Source: an uncultured Pelagibacteraceae bacterium (lineage in GTDB: Bacteria; Pseudomonadota; Alphaproteobacteria; Pelagibacterales; Pelagibacteraceae). Taken from it: a stretch of DNA of 64,000 nt. The notes beneath the pieces are model-generated. The model was not told the DNA's origin. It saw nothing but the letters and a program-made list of their open reading frames with translations, and searched no databases. The position numbers and the translations under genes were made by a program. Below, in pieces: positions 1 to 9,821 of this stretch. The stretch is taken from NCBI GenBank assembly GCA_902635545.1, contig CACPOL010000002.1, positions 94,617 to 158,616 on the forward strand, read 5' to 3'. How positions within the stretch are numbered: the first letter of the stretch is position 1; each line of letters begins with the position of its first letter.

Positions 1-1218
1 GATATAGTTAAAAATTTAGAACCATCCTCAACCTTAAAAATAAATGAAATTTCAAAAGATTTAGAGGGTAAAGGAAAAAAAATTTTCAAATTTGGTTTCG
101 GCCAGTCACCCTTTCAAATACCAAAAGATATTGTTGAGGAACTAAAAAATAATGCTCACCAAAATAAATATTTATCAATGCAGGGATTGGAAATTCTTAG
201 AAGAACTATTGCTACATATAATTCGTATAAAAAAAAGATTAAATATAGCGCAGAAAATGTGATAATTGGACCAGGCTCAAAAGAGTTAATGTTTTTACTG
301 CAGGTAATTTTTGATGGAAATATTTTATTACCAGTGCCTAGTTGGGTATCGTATGCACCACAAGCAATTTTGGGAAGGAATAAAATTATAAAAATTAAAA
401 CAAAAAGTTACAATAATTGGTTCCCTACCGCTAAAGATATTGAAAGTGTAATTTTAAAAAATAAAACCAAAAACCATTTGTTATTTTTAAATTCTCCTAA
501 TAATCCCTCAGGTCAAGTTTGTGAAAATCTGGAAGAAATAAGTAACATAGTAAAAAAATATAAAATTATTATTTTGTCGGATGAGATATATTCTGAGTTA
601 ACTTTTAATAAAGACTATGACTCAATATCCAATTATTGTCCTGATAATACAATAATAAGCAATGGTCTAAGTAAATGGTGTGGAGCAGGAGGTTGGAGGT
701 TGGGATATTTTTTAATTCCAGACTCATTAAAGGATCTTAATAATTCGATACGAGTTTTAGCTAGTGAAACTTTTTCTTCTGTTAGTGCGCCAATTCAATA
801 TGCTGCAATACGAGCTTATGAAAATGATCATAGTGAATTTATAAATAAATCGAGAAAAATTTTAGATATAGTTGGTAATTATGTATTTGAAAAATTAAAA
901 TCAAATAAAATAAATATTAATAAACCTCAAGGTGGCTTTTATTTAATGCCAGAATTTAAAAATAAAAAATTCAAAACCTCAGCTGAAATGTGTAATAATC
1001 TTTTAAATGAAACTGGGGTAGCTTTATTGCCCGGTTCAGATTTTGGATTTAAAGAAGAAAAAATGTTAGCTAGATTAAGTTTTACAGATTTTGATGGGCA
1101 GAAATTTATGGAAAATATAATGTCAAATGACAAAACTAGTGATTATTTGGTCAGTGAATATGCCCCTAGAATTAAAGAAGGGGTTGAGAAGCTTAAAAGA
1201 TGGTCTGAATCAATATAA
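1..1218 (+). CDS. Class I/II pyridoxal-phosphate aminotransferase, 5'-truncated by window edge
   Basis: Frame of the 178..1218 ORF stays open to base 1 (DIVKNLEPSSTLKINEISKDLEGKGKKIFKFGFGQSPF...); motifs NSPNNPSGQV, SDEIYSEL, SNGLSKWCGAGGWRLGY (PLP Lys). Confidence 0.9.
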   Translation, partial: DIVKNLEPSSTLKINEISKDLEGKGKKIFKFGFGQSPFQIPKDIVEELKNNAHQNKYLSMQGLEILRRTIATYNSYKKKIKYSAENVIIGPGSKELMFLLQVIFDGNILLPVPSWVSYAPQAILGRNKIIKIKTKSYNNWFPTAKDIESVILKNKTKNHLLFLNSPNNPSGQVCENLEEISNIVKKYKIIILSDEIYSELTFNKDYDSISNYCPDNTIISNGLSKWCGAGGWRLGYFLIPDSLKDLNNSIRVLASETFSSVSAPIQYAAIRAYENDHSEFINKSRKILDIVGNYVFEKLKSNKININKPQGGFYLMPEFKNKKFKTSAEMCNNLLNETGVALLPGSDFGFKEEKMLARLSFTDFDGQKFMENIMSNDKTSDYLVSEYAPRIKEGVEKLKRWSESI

Positions 1219-1292
1219 ATAGAACCTATACATTACGTAATAATTACTGTTAGAATTAAAATATAAAAATAACATTATAGAGGAGAGAAATA

Positions 1293-2297
1293 ATGAAAAA
1301 AATGATAACAGCTCTATCTAGTGCTCTATTGATCTTTGTAGCATCTTTATCTTTTACAAGTGTTGCAAAAGCAGCAGAGTTTTTTACGATAGGAACAGGC
1401 GGACCAACAGGCGTGTATTTTCAAACTGGTAACGCAATTTGTAAAATGTTGCATAAGTCAGCAATCAGTGCCGAACATGGAAGAAAAAAAGGTACTGCTA
1501 AAGCTTACAGGTGCACAGCTCCATCAACAGGTGGATCAAATTATAATATTGGCCAGATAGCTGCTGGTGAATTTCAATTTGGTGTTGCTCAATCAGATTG
1601 GCAATTTCATGCAGTTAATGGTTCAAGCAAATGGAAGGGTAAACAGTTTAGTGATTTAAGAGCAGTATTTTCTGTTCACAATGAGCCTTTCCAAATTTGG
1701 GCTAGAAAAAAAGCAAAGATAAAAGATTTTGCTGGATTAAAAGGAAAAGTAGTAAATATTGGTAATCCTGGCTCAGGTCAAAGAGGAACTATGGAAGAAC
1801 TGATGAAAGCGATGGGTGTTGATAATAGCTTTTTTAAATCAACAACAGAACTTACTTCTTCAGAGCAAGTAAAAGCTTTATGTGATGGTAAGATTGATGC
1901 TTTCGGTTATTCAGTAGGTTTTCCTAATGGTGCAATGGAACAAGCAGCAACATGTGCGGCTAAAGCTTCACCAATTAACTTGACTGGTTCAGAAGTTCAA
2001 GGGCTTATAAGTGGTGCTGATTACTATGCAAAAGCTGTAATTCCAAAAGGAACTTATACAAATCAGAAAAAAGATGCGACTACATTTGGTGTTAAAGCAA
2101 CTGTAGTTACTAGTGCAGCAGTTTCAGAGGAGTTAGTATATTTAGTTACAAAAGCTGTGATGGAAAATTTTGATGATTTCAAAAAACAACATCCTGCTTT
2201 TGGATTTTTGGAAAAGAAAAATATGATTAAAGATGGTTTGTCTGCTCCATTACATCCAGGTGCAATTAAATATTATAAAGAAGCTGGGTTAATGTAA
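1293..2297 (+). CDS. TAXI family TRAP transporter solute-binding subunit
   Basis: Signal peptide then FFTIGTGGPTGVYFQTGNAICKML, typical TAXI N-terminus; SD-like agaggagag upstream; followed by TRAP permease. Confidence 0.92.
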   Translation: MKKMITALSSALLIFVASLSFTSVAKAAEFFTIGTGGPTGVYFQTGNAICKMLHKSAISAEHGRKKGTAKAYRCTAPSTGGSNYNIGQIAAGEFQFGVAQSDWQFHAVNGSSKWKGKQFSDLRAVFSVHNEPFQIWARKKAKIKDFAGLKGKVVNIGNPGSGQRGTMEELMKAMGVDNSFFKSTTELTSSEQVKALCDGKIDAFGYSVGFPNGAMEQAATCAAKASPINLTGSEVQGLISGADYYAKAVIPKGTYTNQKKDATTFGVKATVVTSAAVSEELVYLVTKAVMENFDDFKKQHPAFGFLEKKNMIKDGLSAPLHPGAIKYYKEAGLM

Positions 2298-2317
2298 TCA
2301 ATCATTAAATTTAGATT

Positions 2318-2350
2318 AAAAGGCCTGGTATTTTTGCCGGGCCTTTTTTT
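2318..2350 (+). terminator. Hairpin plus T-tract between SBP and permease genes (terminator/attenuator or 3'-end stabiliser)
   Basis: AAAAGGCCTGGTATTTTTGCCGGGCCTTTTTTT: GC-rich ~9-bp stem followed by T run. Confidence 0.8.
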
Positions 2351-2368
2351 TAAGATAGAACAAAACTT

Positions 2369-4696
2369 ATGAGCAAATCCATTAGTGAAAAAATAAAGAA
2401 CAAGATAAATGAAGATTTATCTCCAACAAGAAATTTAACAGGTCTACATTTAAAAGTTGTTGCTGCTATCGCAATTATCTGGTCTTTATTTCAGCTTTGG
2501 TATGCTTCTCCATTTCCATTTTTATTAAATTTTGGAATATTCAAAGGATTACCCGCAAGAGCGATTCACTTAGGATTTGCTCTATGTTTAGCTTTTTTAA
2601 TTTATCCAATTTCAAAAGGAAAAAAGGTTTCAATCATAGATTTCTTAATAAGTCTTATTGGTGCTTTGTCTTGTCTTTATATTTATTTTTTTTATGATCA
2701 GCTTGTTGAAAGAGGTGGAGTTTTATTATCCGTTAGTATAAGTGAAAATTTTAAATTACCTGTAGAATTAATAATTGGTTGCTTCGGGATTTTAATTCTT
2801 TTAGAGGCTACAAGAAGAGCAATAGGTTTACCTTTAGTTATTATTGCAGTTTGTTTTCTATTATTTTCATATTTTGGTAGATATGCACCAGACATCATTT
2901 CTCATGGAGGATTATCATTAAATAGATTGATTGGATTTCAATGGTTAGATCAAGAGGCAATCTTTGGAATACCTATTGGTGTATCAGTTGATTTCATTTT
3001 TTTATTTGTATTGTTTGGAGCACTTTTAGAGACAGCTGGAGGAGGTAAATATTTCTTAGAATTAGCTTTTGCGATGGTTGGAAAAATGCGAGGTGGACCA
3101 GCAAAAGCAGCAATTCTTGGCTCAGGCATGACTGGTTTAATTTCTGGATCATCAATAGCCAATACAGTTACTACTGGAACTTTTACTATACCGATTATGA
3201 AAAAAACTGGTTTTTCTCAAGAAAAAGCAGGAGCTATTGAGGTATCTTCATCGGTTAATGGTCAAATAATGCCTCCTGTAATGGGTGCAGCAGCATTTGT
3301 CATGGCTAGTTTTATAGGAGTTACCTATTTTGAGGTTGTAAAACATGCTTTTTTACCTGCAATTATTTCTTATATAGCTTTATTTTATATATCTCATTTA
3401 GAGGCATTAAAATTGAATTTGAAAGGAATGGAAGAATCTGATGTTCCTAATTTGAAAAGAACTTTTTTATCTGGATTACATTTTCTAGTTCCTATTTTTG
3501 TACTAGTTTATATGTTAGTATACTTAAGGTTTACAGCATCTTACTCAATCTTTTACGCAACTATTTCACTTATATTAGTCAATTTGATTAATAAAATTAT
3601 TCGAGAAGATAATTATAATAATGGCTTAAAAGTTTGGTTTAATGAAACAATCGTAGGATTTGAAAAAGGTGCTTTAAATATGGTTGCAGTTGGTATTGCT
3701 ATTGCCACAGCTGGTATAATAGTGGGTGCAGTAGGATCAACTGGACTGAGTACAAATTTAATAATTGTAATTGAGTCTATTGCAAAAGATAACGTTGTAA
3801 TTTTACTATTTTTAACAATTGTATTGTGTTTGTTACTTGGAATGGGTCTGCCAACCACTGCAAACTATGTAGTGGTTGCATCTTTAATGGCGACAGTTTT
3901 AGTTGATGTTGGAAATGCTTCAGGTTTTATTTTTCCATTAATAGCAGTTCATTTATTTGTTTTTTATTTTGGTCTTATGGCCGATGTAACACCACCAGTT
4001 GGTTTAGCTTCTTATGCAGCAGCAGCTATTTCTGGTGGCGATCCATTAAGAACTGGTGTACAAGCATTTTGGTATAGTCTTAGAACGGGTATTTTACCAA
4101 TAGTTTTTCTTTTTAATCATGAGCTTCTTCTCATAGGAATAGAAAATATTTGGCACGCACTTACTGTAATTGTCACATCATTAGCTGGAATTCTAGTATT
4201 TACATCTGCAACTCAAGGATGGTTTATAAATAAATTAAGATGGTATGAAATTGCAATTTTTTTATTTATATCTATCTCTTTACTTTCACCAGAGTTTGTT
4301 TTGAATAAATTTTATCCAAAATATAATTATATAAACCTTGAAGATATTAACGAAATAAGATTGGATCCAAAGAAAGAGGTAAGAATTAAAGTTACAAGAA
4401 TTTCGGAGTATGGTGAGAGATACAAACTATTTGTTATAGATAAAAATAGTTTTGATGTCGATTATAGAATTAATGATTATGGTTTAAATATTATTGAAGA
4501 TAATAAAAAGTATGTTGTCGACACACTTCAATGGAATGGAAAAGCTAAGAAAAACGGCTTTGAAATAGGCGATTATATCAGCGAGTTTAAAACAGAAAAT
4601 ACTGATCGACCTTCTAAAATTATTATTTATCCATTAGCAACTTTTTTATTATTAATCTTTGGATATTTAAATTATAGAAGAAAAATTTATCACTAA
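2369..4696 (+). CDS. TRAP transporter permease, fused 4TM/12TM, with C-terminal soluble domain (DUF3394-like)
   Basis: 775 aa polytopic protein; GSGMTGLISGSSIANTVTTGTFTIPIMKK and LGMGLPTTANYVVVASLMA are TRAP large-subunit signatures. Confidence 0.9.
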   Translation: MSKSISEKIKNKINEDLSPTRNLTGLHLKVVAAIAIIWSLFQLWYASPFPFLLNFGIFKGLPARAIHLGFALCLAFLIYPISKGKKVSIIDFLISLIGALSCLYIYFFYDQLVERGGVLLSVSISENFKLPVELIIGCFGILILLEATRRAIGLPLVIIAVCFLLFSYFGRYAPDIISHGGLSLNRLIGFQWLDQEAIFGIPIGVSVDFIFLFVLFGALLETAGGGKYFLELAFAMVGKMRGGPAKAAILGSGMTGLISGSSIANTVTTGTFTIPIMKKTGFSQEKAGAIEVSSSVNGQIMPPVMGAAAFVMASFIGVTYFEVVKHAFLPAIISYIALFYISHLEALKLNLKGMEESDVPNLKRTFLSGLHFLVPIFVLVYMLVYLRFTASYSIFYATISLILVNLINKIIREDNYNNGLKVWFNETIVGFEKGALNMVAVGIAIATAGIIVGAVGSTGLSTNLIIVIESIAKDNVVILLFLTIVLCLLLGMGLPTTANYVVVASLMATVLVDVGNASGFIFPLIAVHLFVFYFGLMADVTPPVGLASYAAAAISGGDPLRTGVQAFWYSLRTGILPIVFLFNHELLLIGIENIWHALTVIVTSLAGILVFTSATQGWFINKLRWYEIAIFLFISISLLSPEFVLNKFYPKYNYINLEDINEIRLDPKKEVRIKVTRISEYGERYKLFVIDKNSFDVDYRINDYGLNIIEDNKKYVVDTLQWNGKAKKNGFEIGDYISEFKTENTDRPSKIIIYPLATFLLLIFGYLNYRRKIYH

Positions 4697-4709
4697 ATCC
4701 TAAGTTCAT

Positions 4710-5111
4710 TTATTTGGTTTTTAAAATTTTCCAAACACCAGATGCCGAGGTAATAATTTTATCATCACTTTTTAGTTCACAAAATAAAAATACTAATGTT
4801 TTTGTTTTTTTTAAAATTTTTACATATCCATTAATCACATCACCAAGTTTTGATGCACCAATAAATTTTAAATCTAGAGAAATTGTTACACAAGGAGCAT
4901 TTTGTGCTGATCGGTGTGCCGCTGTACCAGCTCCTGCATCTACTAAAGCTGACAAATATCCACCATGAGTGATACCAGCAGCATTTAAATGATTTTCATT
5001 AATAGTCGATTTAAACTCGTACTCTGTCTCTGAAACATTTTTAAATAAAATACCACCATTATGCTTCATAAAACCTGGCTTAATGCTAATTTGTTCAAAA
5101 TCTTTTGACAT
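4710..5111 (-). CDS. PaaI-like hotdog-fold thioesterase
   Basis: LNAAGITHGGYLSALVDAGAGTAAHR hotdog/4HBT signature. Confidence 0.85.
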   Translation of the reverse strand: MSKDFEQISIKPGFMKHNGGILFKNVSETEYEFKSTINENHLNAAGITHGGYLSALVDAGAGTAAHRSAQNAPCVTISLDLKFIGASKLGDVINGYVKILKKTKTLVFLFCELKSDDKIITSASGVWKILKTK

Positions 5112-5117
5112 AATTTT

Positions 5118-5216
5118 TTATAGTATAAAAGTTAAAATTAATAAAATAATAAGAATTAAAATAAAAAAATAAACAACAGATTTTTGTAAAGATAATTTCA
5201 TTACCCATTTAAACAT
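5118..5216 (-). CDS. Candidate 32-aa single-TM small protein (not in ORF track)
   Basis: Reverse strand ATG..TAA: MFKWVMKLSLQKSVVYFFILILIILLILTFIL*; AAAAGGA about 6 nt upstream of ATG; lies just downstream of tRNA-Arg. Confidence 0.45.
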   Translation of the reverse strand: MFKWVMKLSLQKSVVYFFILILIILLILTFIL

Positions 5217-5228
5217 AATTTTTCCTTT

Positions 5229-5305
5229 TGGTGCGCCTGCTAGGAGTCGAACCCAGAACCTCCTGGTCCGTAGCCAAGCGCTCTATCCAATTGAGCTACA
5301 GGCGC
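5229..5305 (-). tRNA. tRNA-Arg (anticodon ACG), CCA encoded
   Basis: Reverse complement GCGCCTGTAGCTCAATTGGATAGAGCGCTTGGCTACGGACCAGGAGGTTCTGGGTTCGACTCCTAGCAGGCGCACCA folds as a cloverleaf; anticodon loop CTACGGA. Confidence 0.95.
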
Positions 5306-5378
5306 AAAATTTTAAATATTTACTTTTATATCAAATTTTTGATGTAATTTAATTATAAAACATTATGTTGTAATTGAT

Positions 5379-6560
5379 ATGAGTAATTTTAAAGACGATG
5401 TTGTTATTGTTGAGGCTTTAAGAACGCCTATTGGAGCATACATGGGTTCTTTAAAAAATATTAATGCAAGTGAATTAGGCACAATAGTAATAAAAGAACT
5501 TCTTATTAAATCAAAAATAAGTCCAAACGATATTGATGAAGTAATTTTGGGTCAAGTACTAACATCCGCAACTGGACAAAATCCAGCAAGACAATCGGCT
5601 CTTAATGCTGGAATTCCAGTCTTAAAACCAGCGCATACAGTTAATCAAGTTTGTGGTTCTGGTATGAGGGCGATTGTTTCAGCTTATCAATCAATTAAGT
5701 TGGGAGAAAATAATATTATAATTGCCGGAGGTCAAGAAAATATGTCTCGATCACCTCATGCAATTTTTTTAAGAGAAGATAAAAAATTGTCCTCAAAAAA
5801 ATTGATAGACACAATGATTAATGATGGATTGTTAGATTCATTTAACGGGTACCATATGGGAGTAACTGCTGAAAATATTGCAAAAAAATTTAATATTACA
5901 AGAGAACAACAAGATTTATTTTCGATAGGCTCACAAGAAAAAACTCAAAAGGCAATTAGTGAAAAAAAATTTAAGAATGAAATTATCATAATTAGAAATA
6001 ATAAAAATGACATAATTCTTGAACAAGACGAGCATCCAAGAAAGAATATTAATTTGACCGATTTGAAAAAGTTAAAAACAGTTTTTAAACCAAACGGGAC
6101 TGTCACTCCTGGTAATTCATCTGGAATTAATGATGGTGCTTCAGCAACAATTATTATGTCAGGAAAAGAAGCAGAAAGAAGATCAATAAAACCTTTAGCT
6201 AAAATTATTTCTTGGGCCTCTTGTGGAGTAGAGCCATCTCTGATGGGATTAGGACCTATTCAAGCAGTAAATCTAGCTTTGAAAAAAGCAAGCTGGAGAA
6301 TTGAAGAAGTAGATTTATTTGAGTTGAATGAAGCTTTTGCAGCGCAGAGTATTGCAGTAGTTAATGAATTAAAGATCCCAAAAGCAAAACTTAATGTTAA
6401 TGGAGGTGCCATCGCCCTTGGTCATCCTATTGGATCCTCCGGTTCAAGAATTGTAGTAACCTTATTACACGAAATGACTCGAAATAATTTTAAGAAAGGC
6501 CTGGCTACCCTTTGTATAGGTGGTGGAATGGGTATAGCTCTATGCCTAGAGAGAGACTAG
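5379..6560 (+). CDS. Acetyl-CoA C-acetyltransferase (thiolase)
   Basis: VNQVCGSGMRAI, NVNGGAIALGHPIGSSGSRI, CIGGGMGIALCLER thiolase motifs. Confidence 0.95.
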   Translation: MSNFKDDVVIVEALRTPIGAYMGSLKNINASELGTIVIKELLIKSKISPNDIDEVILGQVLTSATGQNPARQSALNAGIPVLKPAHTVNQVCGSGMRAIVSAYQSIKLGENNIIIAGGQENMSRSPHAIFLREDKKLSSKKLIDTMINDGLLDSFNGYHMGVTAENIAKKFNITREQQDLFSIGSQEKTQKAISEKKFKNEIIIIRNNKNDIILEQDEHPRKNINLTDLKKLKTVFKPNGTVTPGNSSGINDGASATIIMSGKEAERRSIKPLAKIISWASCGVEPSLMGLGPIQAVNLALKKASWRIEEVDLFELNEAFAAQSIAVVNELKIPKAKLNVNGGAIALGHPIGSSGSRIVVTLLHEMTRNNFKKGLATLCIGGGMGIALCLERD

Positions 6561-6732
6561 TTTTTTAAAATATAATAATTTTTGCTCAATATCGACATTT
6601 GTATCCAATATCTTGCATCAAGATTGTTATAGTTGTGATTTTTTTTAAATTTTTTAAAAAATAAATTAAACATGTACATTTTATCTCGTTTAAGGTTGTC
6701 CAAAAAAAGATATAAATGTGGTAAAATTATAT

Positions 6733-9700
6733 ATGTCTATTCAATTAAAAGTTCCTGATATTGGAGATTTTGAGCAAGTAGAAATAATAGAGGTTATCGT
6801 TAAATCGGGTGATAATATAAAAAAGAACGATCCAGTTGTTACTTTAGAGAGCGATAAATCTAGCGTTGAAGTCCCATCAACTATTGAAGGCGTTATTTCT
6901 AAAGTAAATGTAAAAGTCGGGGATAAAGTTTCAAAAGGAGATTTGATACTTGAAGTTGAAGGAGGTGAAAATAAAGCACCTATAAAATCAAAAAATTTAA
7001 ATGAAGAAATTCCAAAAAATACTCAAAATTTAATTGAAGAAGCAGAAAAAAGTGTGGTTAAAAAAAATGAAAATTTTGAAAATCAAAAAACTGAAAATAT
7101 AAATAAAATCGTTCAACGTGAAGCTATTAAAATTGCTGATGAAAAAAAATTTGAGGCAAGAGTAAATGGTGATATTGATCCAAGCGAAACAAGTGATTGG
7201 TTAGAGTCATTATCTTCAGTCTTGGAAACTGATGGCAGTAAAAGAGCTCAATTTTTAATTAAGAAATTAATTGAACATTCATACAGACAAGGATCAGACT
7301 TAGTTCTTTCAAGAAATACACCTTATATAAATACTATTACCCCTGAAAACGAAACTAAATCTACTGGAGATCAAAATGTCGAAAGAAGAATTCGTTCATT
7401 AATAAGGTGGAATGCAGCAGCAATGGTCGTTAGAGCAAATAAAAAATTTCCAGAACTTGGAGGACATATTGGAACTTTTGCCTCAGCAGCAACTTTATAT
7501 GATGTTGGAATGAATCATTTTTGGAGAGCAAAAAATAATAAATTTGGAGGTGATTTAATTTATTTTCAAGGACATAGTGCACCAGGAATGTATGCTAGAG
7601 CTTTCTTAGAGGGTAGACTAAGTGAAAAACAATTAGACAGTTTTAGGCAAGAGGTAAATCCAGGTGGTTTATCTTCATATCCACACCCTTGGTTAATGCC
7701 AAACTTTTGGCAGTTTCCAACCGTGTCTATGGGCATAGGGCCAATGTTGGCGATTTATCAAGCAAGGTTTATGAAATATTTGATTAATCGTGGTTTGATA
7801 AAAGATGAAGGCAGAAAAGTTTGGGCTTTTTTAGGTGATGGGGAAATGGATGAACCTGAGTCTATGGGTGCAATAGGACTTGCGGCAAGGGAAAATTTAG
7901 ACAATTTAATATTTGTAGTGAACTGTAATTTACAAAGATTAGACGGACCAGTAAGAGGAAATGGTAAAATTATTCAAGAACTTGAGGGTATCTTCAGAGG
8001 AGCTGGTTGGAATGTTATAAAGGTTATCTGGGGCTCATATTGGGATCCTCTACTAGCTAAAGATAAAACTGGGCATTTAGTAAAAATTATGGATGAAACT
8101 GTTGATGGTGAATATCAAGCATATAAAGCTAGAAATGGGTTATATGTAAGAGAAAAATTTTTTGGTAAATACCCTGAAACAAAAGAATTAGTATCAGCAT
8201 TATCCGATAAAGATATTTGGAAACTTAATAGAGGTGGTCATGATCCTCATAAAGTTTTTGCGGCCTACGATAAAGCAGTAAAGAATATTGGAAAGCCAAC
8301 TGTTATTATTGCTAAAACTATTAAAGGCTATGGAATGGGAAAAACTGGTGAAAGTGTTAACACAACTCATCAACAAAAAAAAATGGGCGTAGATGATTTA
8401 ATGTACTACAGAGATAGATTTGACGTACCATTAACTGACAAACAGGTAAAAGATATTCAATATTTTAGACCTGATGAAAACTCAGAGGAAATAAAATATT
8501 TAAAAGAGAGAAGAATAAAATTAGGTGGTTTTATTCCTGAAAGAACAACATATGCAAGTCCTATAAAAGTACCTAAAAAGGACATTTTTGATTTTCTAAA
8601 GGAATCAACAGGTAGTAAAGAAATGTCAACTACTATGGCTTTAGTTAGATTACTTACAAATTTACTTAGAGACAAAAATGTTTCACCAAGACTTGTTCCA
8701 ATCATTCCTGATGAGGCTAGAACTTTTGGTATGGAGGGTTTTTTTCAAAAAATAGGTATTTATGCTCATGAGGGACAAAAATACGAACCAGAGGACTCAG
8801 AACAATTAAGCTCATATAGGGAAGATAAAAAAGGTCAAGTTTTAGAGGAAGGTATAAATGAGGCTGGATCAATGTCTTCATGGATTGCAGCTGGAACAGC
8901 TTATACAAATCATGACATAGAAATGATACCTATATATCTTTTTTACTCAATGTTTGGCTTTCAAAGAGTTGGTGATTTTGCTTGGGCAGCGGGTGATAGT
9001 CAATCAAGAGGTTTTTTAATAGGAGCTACCTCTGGCAGAACGACATTAGCAGGGGAAGGCCTTCAGCATCAAGACGGACATAGTCATCTCTTAGCTTCAA
9101 CAATACCTAATTGTGTGTCTTATGATCCTACATTCTCTTATGAATTAGCAGTTATATTTAGAGAAGGATTAAGAAGAATGCACGAAAAAAAGGAAAATGT
9201 TTTCTATTATATTACAACTATGAATGAAAACTATCCTCATCCAGCAATACCAAAATATAAAGAATGTGAAGAAGGTATATTGAAAGGAATGTATAAATTT
9301 AAAGAATTTAATAAAAATAAAAAAGCTAAAATTCAACTAATTGGATCAGGTGCAATACTTAGAGAAATTATTGGTGGTGCTGAAATTCTTCAAAATGAAT
9401 ATGGAGTCGATAGTGAAATTTGGAGCGTTACTAGTTTTAATGAATTAGCGAGAAACGGTATGGAAATTGAAAGATACAATCTACTTCATCCAGATGAAAA
9501 AAATAAAACCTCGTATGTGGAAGAATGTCTTGGTAAATCTAACGTACCTATATTAGCTGCCTCTGATTATATGCGAAGTCATTCAGAGCAAATAAGGCCA
9601 TACGTAAAAAATAGTTTTTATTCTTTAGGTACCGATGGATTTGGCAGAAGTGATACAAGAAAAAATCTTAGAAAATTTTTTGAAGTTGATAAAGAACATA

Positions 9701-9819
9701 TTGTAACATATGCATTAAGTGTTCTATCTAATGAACAGTTGATTTCTTCTAAATTAGCAAAAGAAGCTATAAAAAAATATAAAATAGATTGTGATAGAAT
9801 ATTTCCAAGTAAATTATAA
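6733..9819 (+). CDS. aceE: Pyruvate dehydrogenase E1 (homodimeric AceE type) with N-terminal lipoyl domain fusion
   Basis: MSIQLKVPDIGDFEQVEIIEVIVKSGD...VVTLESDKSSVEVPS (lipoyl domain) then charged linker then AceE (SDWLESL.., GDGEMDEPESMGAIGLAAREN ThDP motif). ORF track starts at GTG 6718; ATG 6733 is the more plausible start. Confidence 0.93.
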   Translation: MSIQLKVPDIGDFEQVEIIEVIVKSGDNIKKNDPVVTLESDKSSVEVPSTIEGVISKVNVKVGDKVSKGDLILEVEGGENKAPIKSKNLNEEIPKNTQNLIEEAEKSVVKKNENFENQKTENINKIVQREAIKIADEKKFEARVNGDIDPSETSDWLESLSSVLETDGSKRAQFLIKKLIEHSYRQGSDLVLSRNTPYINTITPENETKSTGDQNVERRIRSLIRWNAAAMVVRANKKFPELGGHIGTFASAATLYDVGMNHFWRAKNNKFGGDLIYFQGHSAPGMYARAFLEGRLSEKQLDSFRQEVNPGGLSSYPHPWLMPNFWQFPTVSMGIGPMLAIYQARFMKYLINRGLIKDEGRKVWAFLGDGEMDEPESMGAIGLAARENLDNLIFVVNCNLQRLDGPVRGNGKIIQELEGIFRGAGWNVIKVIWGSYWDPLLAKDKTGHLVKIMDETVDGEYQAYKARNGLYVREKFFGKYPETKELVSALSDKDIWKLNRGGHDPHKVFAAYDKAVKNIGKPTVIIAKTIKGYGMGKTGESVNTTHQQKKMGVDDLMYYRDRFDVPLTDKQVKDIQYFRPDENSEEIKYLKERRIKLGGFIPERTTYASPIKVPKKDIFDFLKESTGSKEMSTTMALVRLLTNLLRDKNVSPRLVPIIPDEARTFGMEGFFQKIGIYAHEGQKYEPEDSEQLSSYREDKKGQVLEEGINEAGSMSSWIAAGTAYTNHDIEMIPIYLFYSMFGFQRVGDFAWAAGDSQSRGFLIGATSGRTTLAGEGLQHQDGHSHLLASTIPNCVSYDPTFSYELAVIFREGLRRMHEKKENVFYYITTMNENYPHPAIPKYKECEEGILKGMYKFKEFNKNKKAKIQLIGSGAILREIIGGAEILQNEYGVDSEIWSVTSFNELARNGMEIERYNLLHPDEKNKTSYVEECLGKSNVPILAASDYMRSHSEQIRPYVKNSFYSLGTDGFGRSDTRKNLRKFFEVDKEHIVTYALSVLSNEQLISSKLAKEAIKKYKIDCDRIFPSKL

Positions 9820-9821
9820 AT

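Noticed and set aside
2497-3858. Small ORFs on both strands inside the TRAP permease
   Set aside because: Alternative-frame/antisense ORFs in a long coherent membrane-protein frame
6718-9819. Lipoyl-E1 fusion as an artefact of a missed stop or chimeric assembly
   Set aside because: Single uninterrupted frame with a plausible linker, and the adjacent E2 reciprocally lacks a lipoyl domain; still worth read-level confirmation
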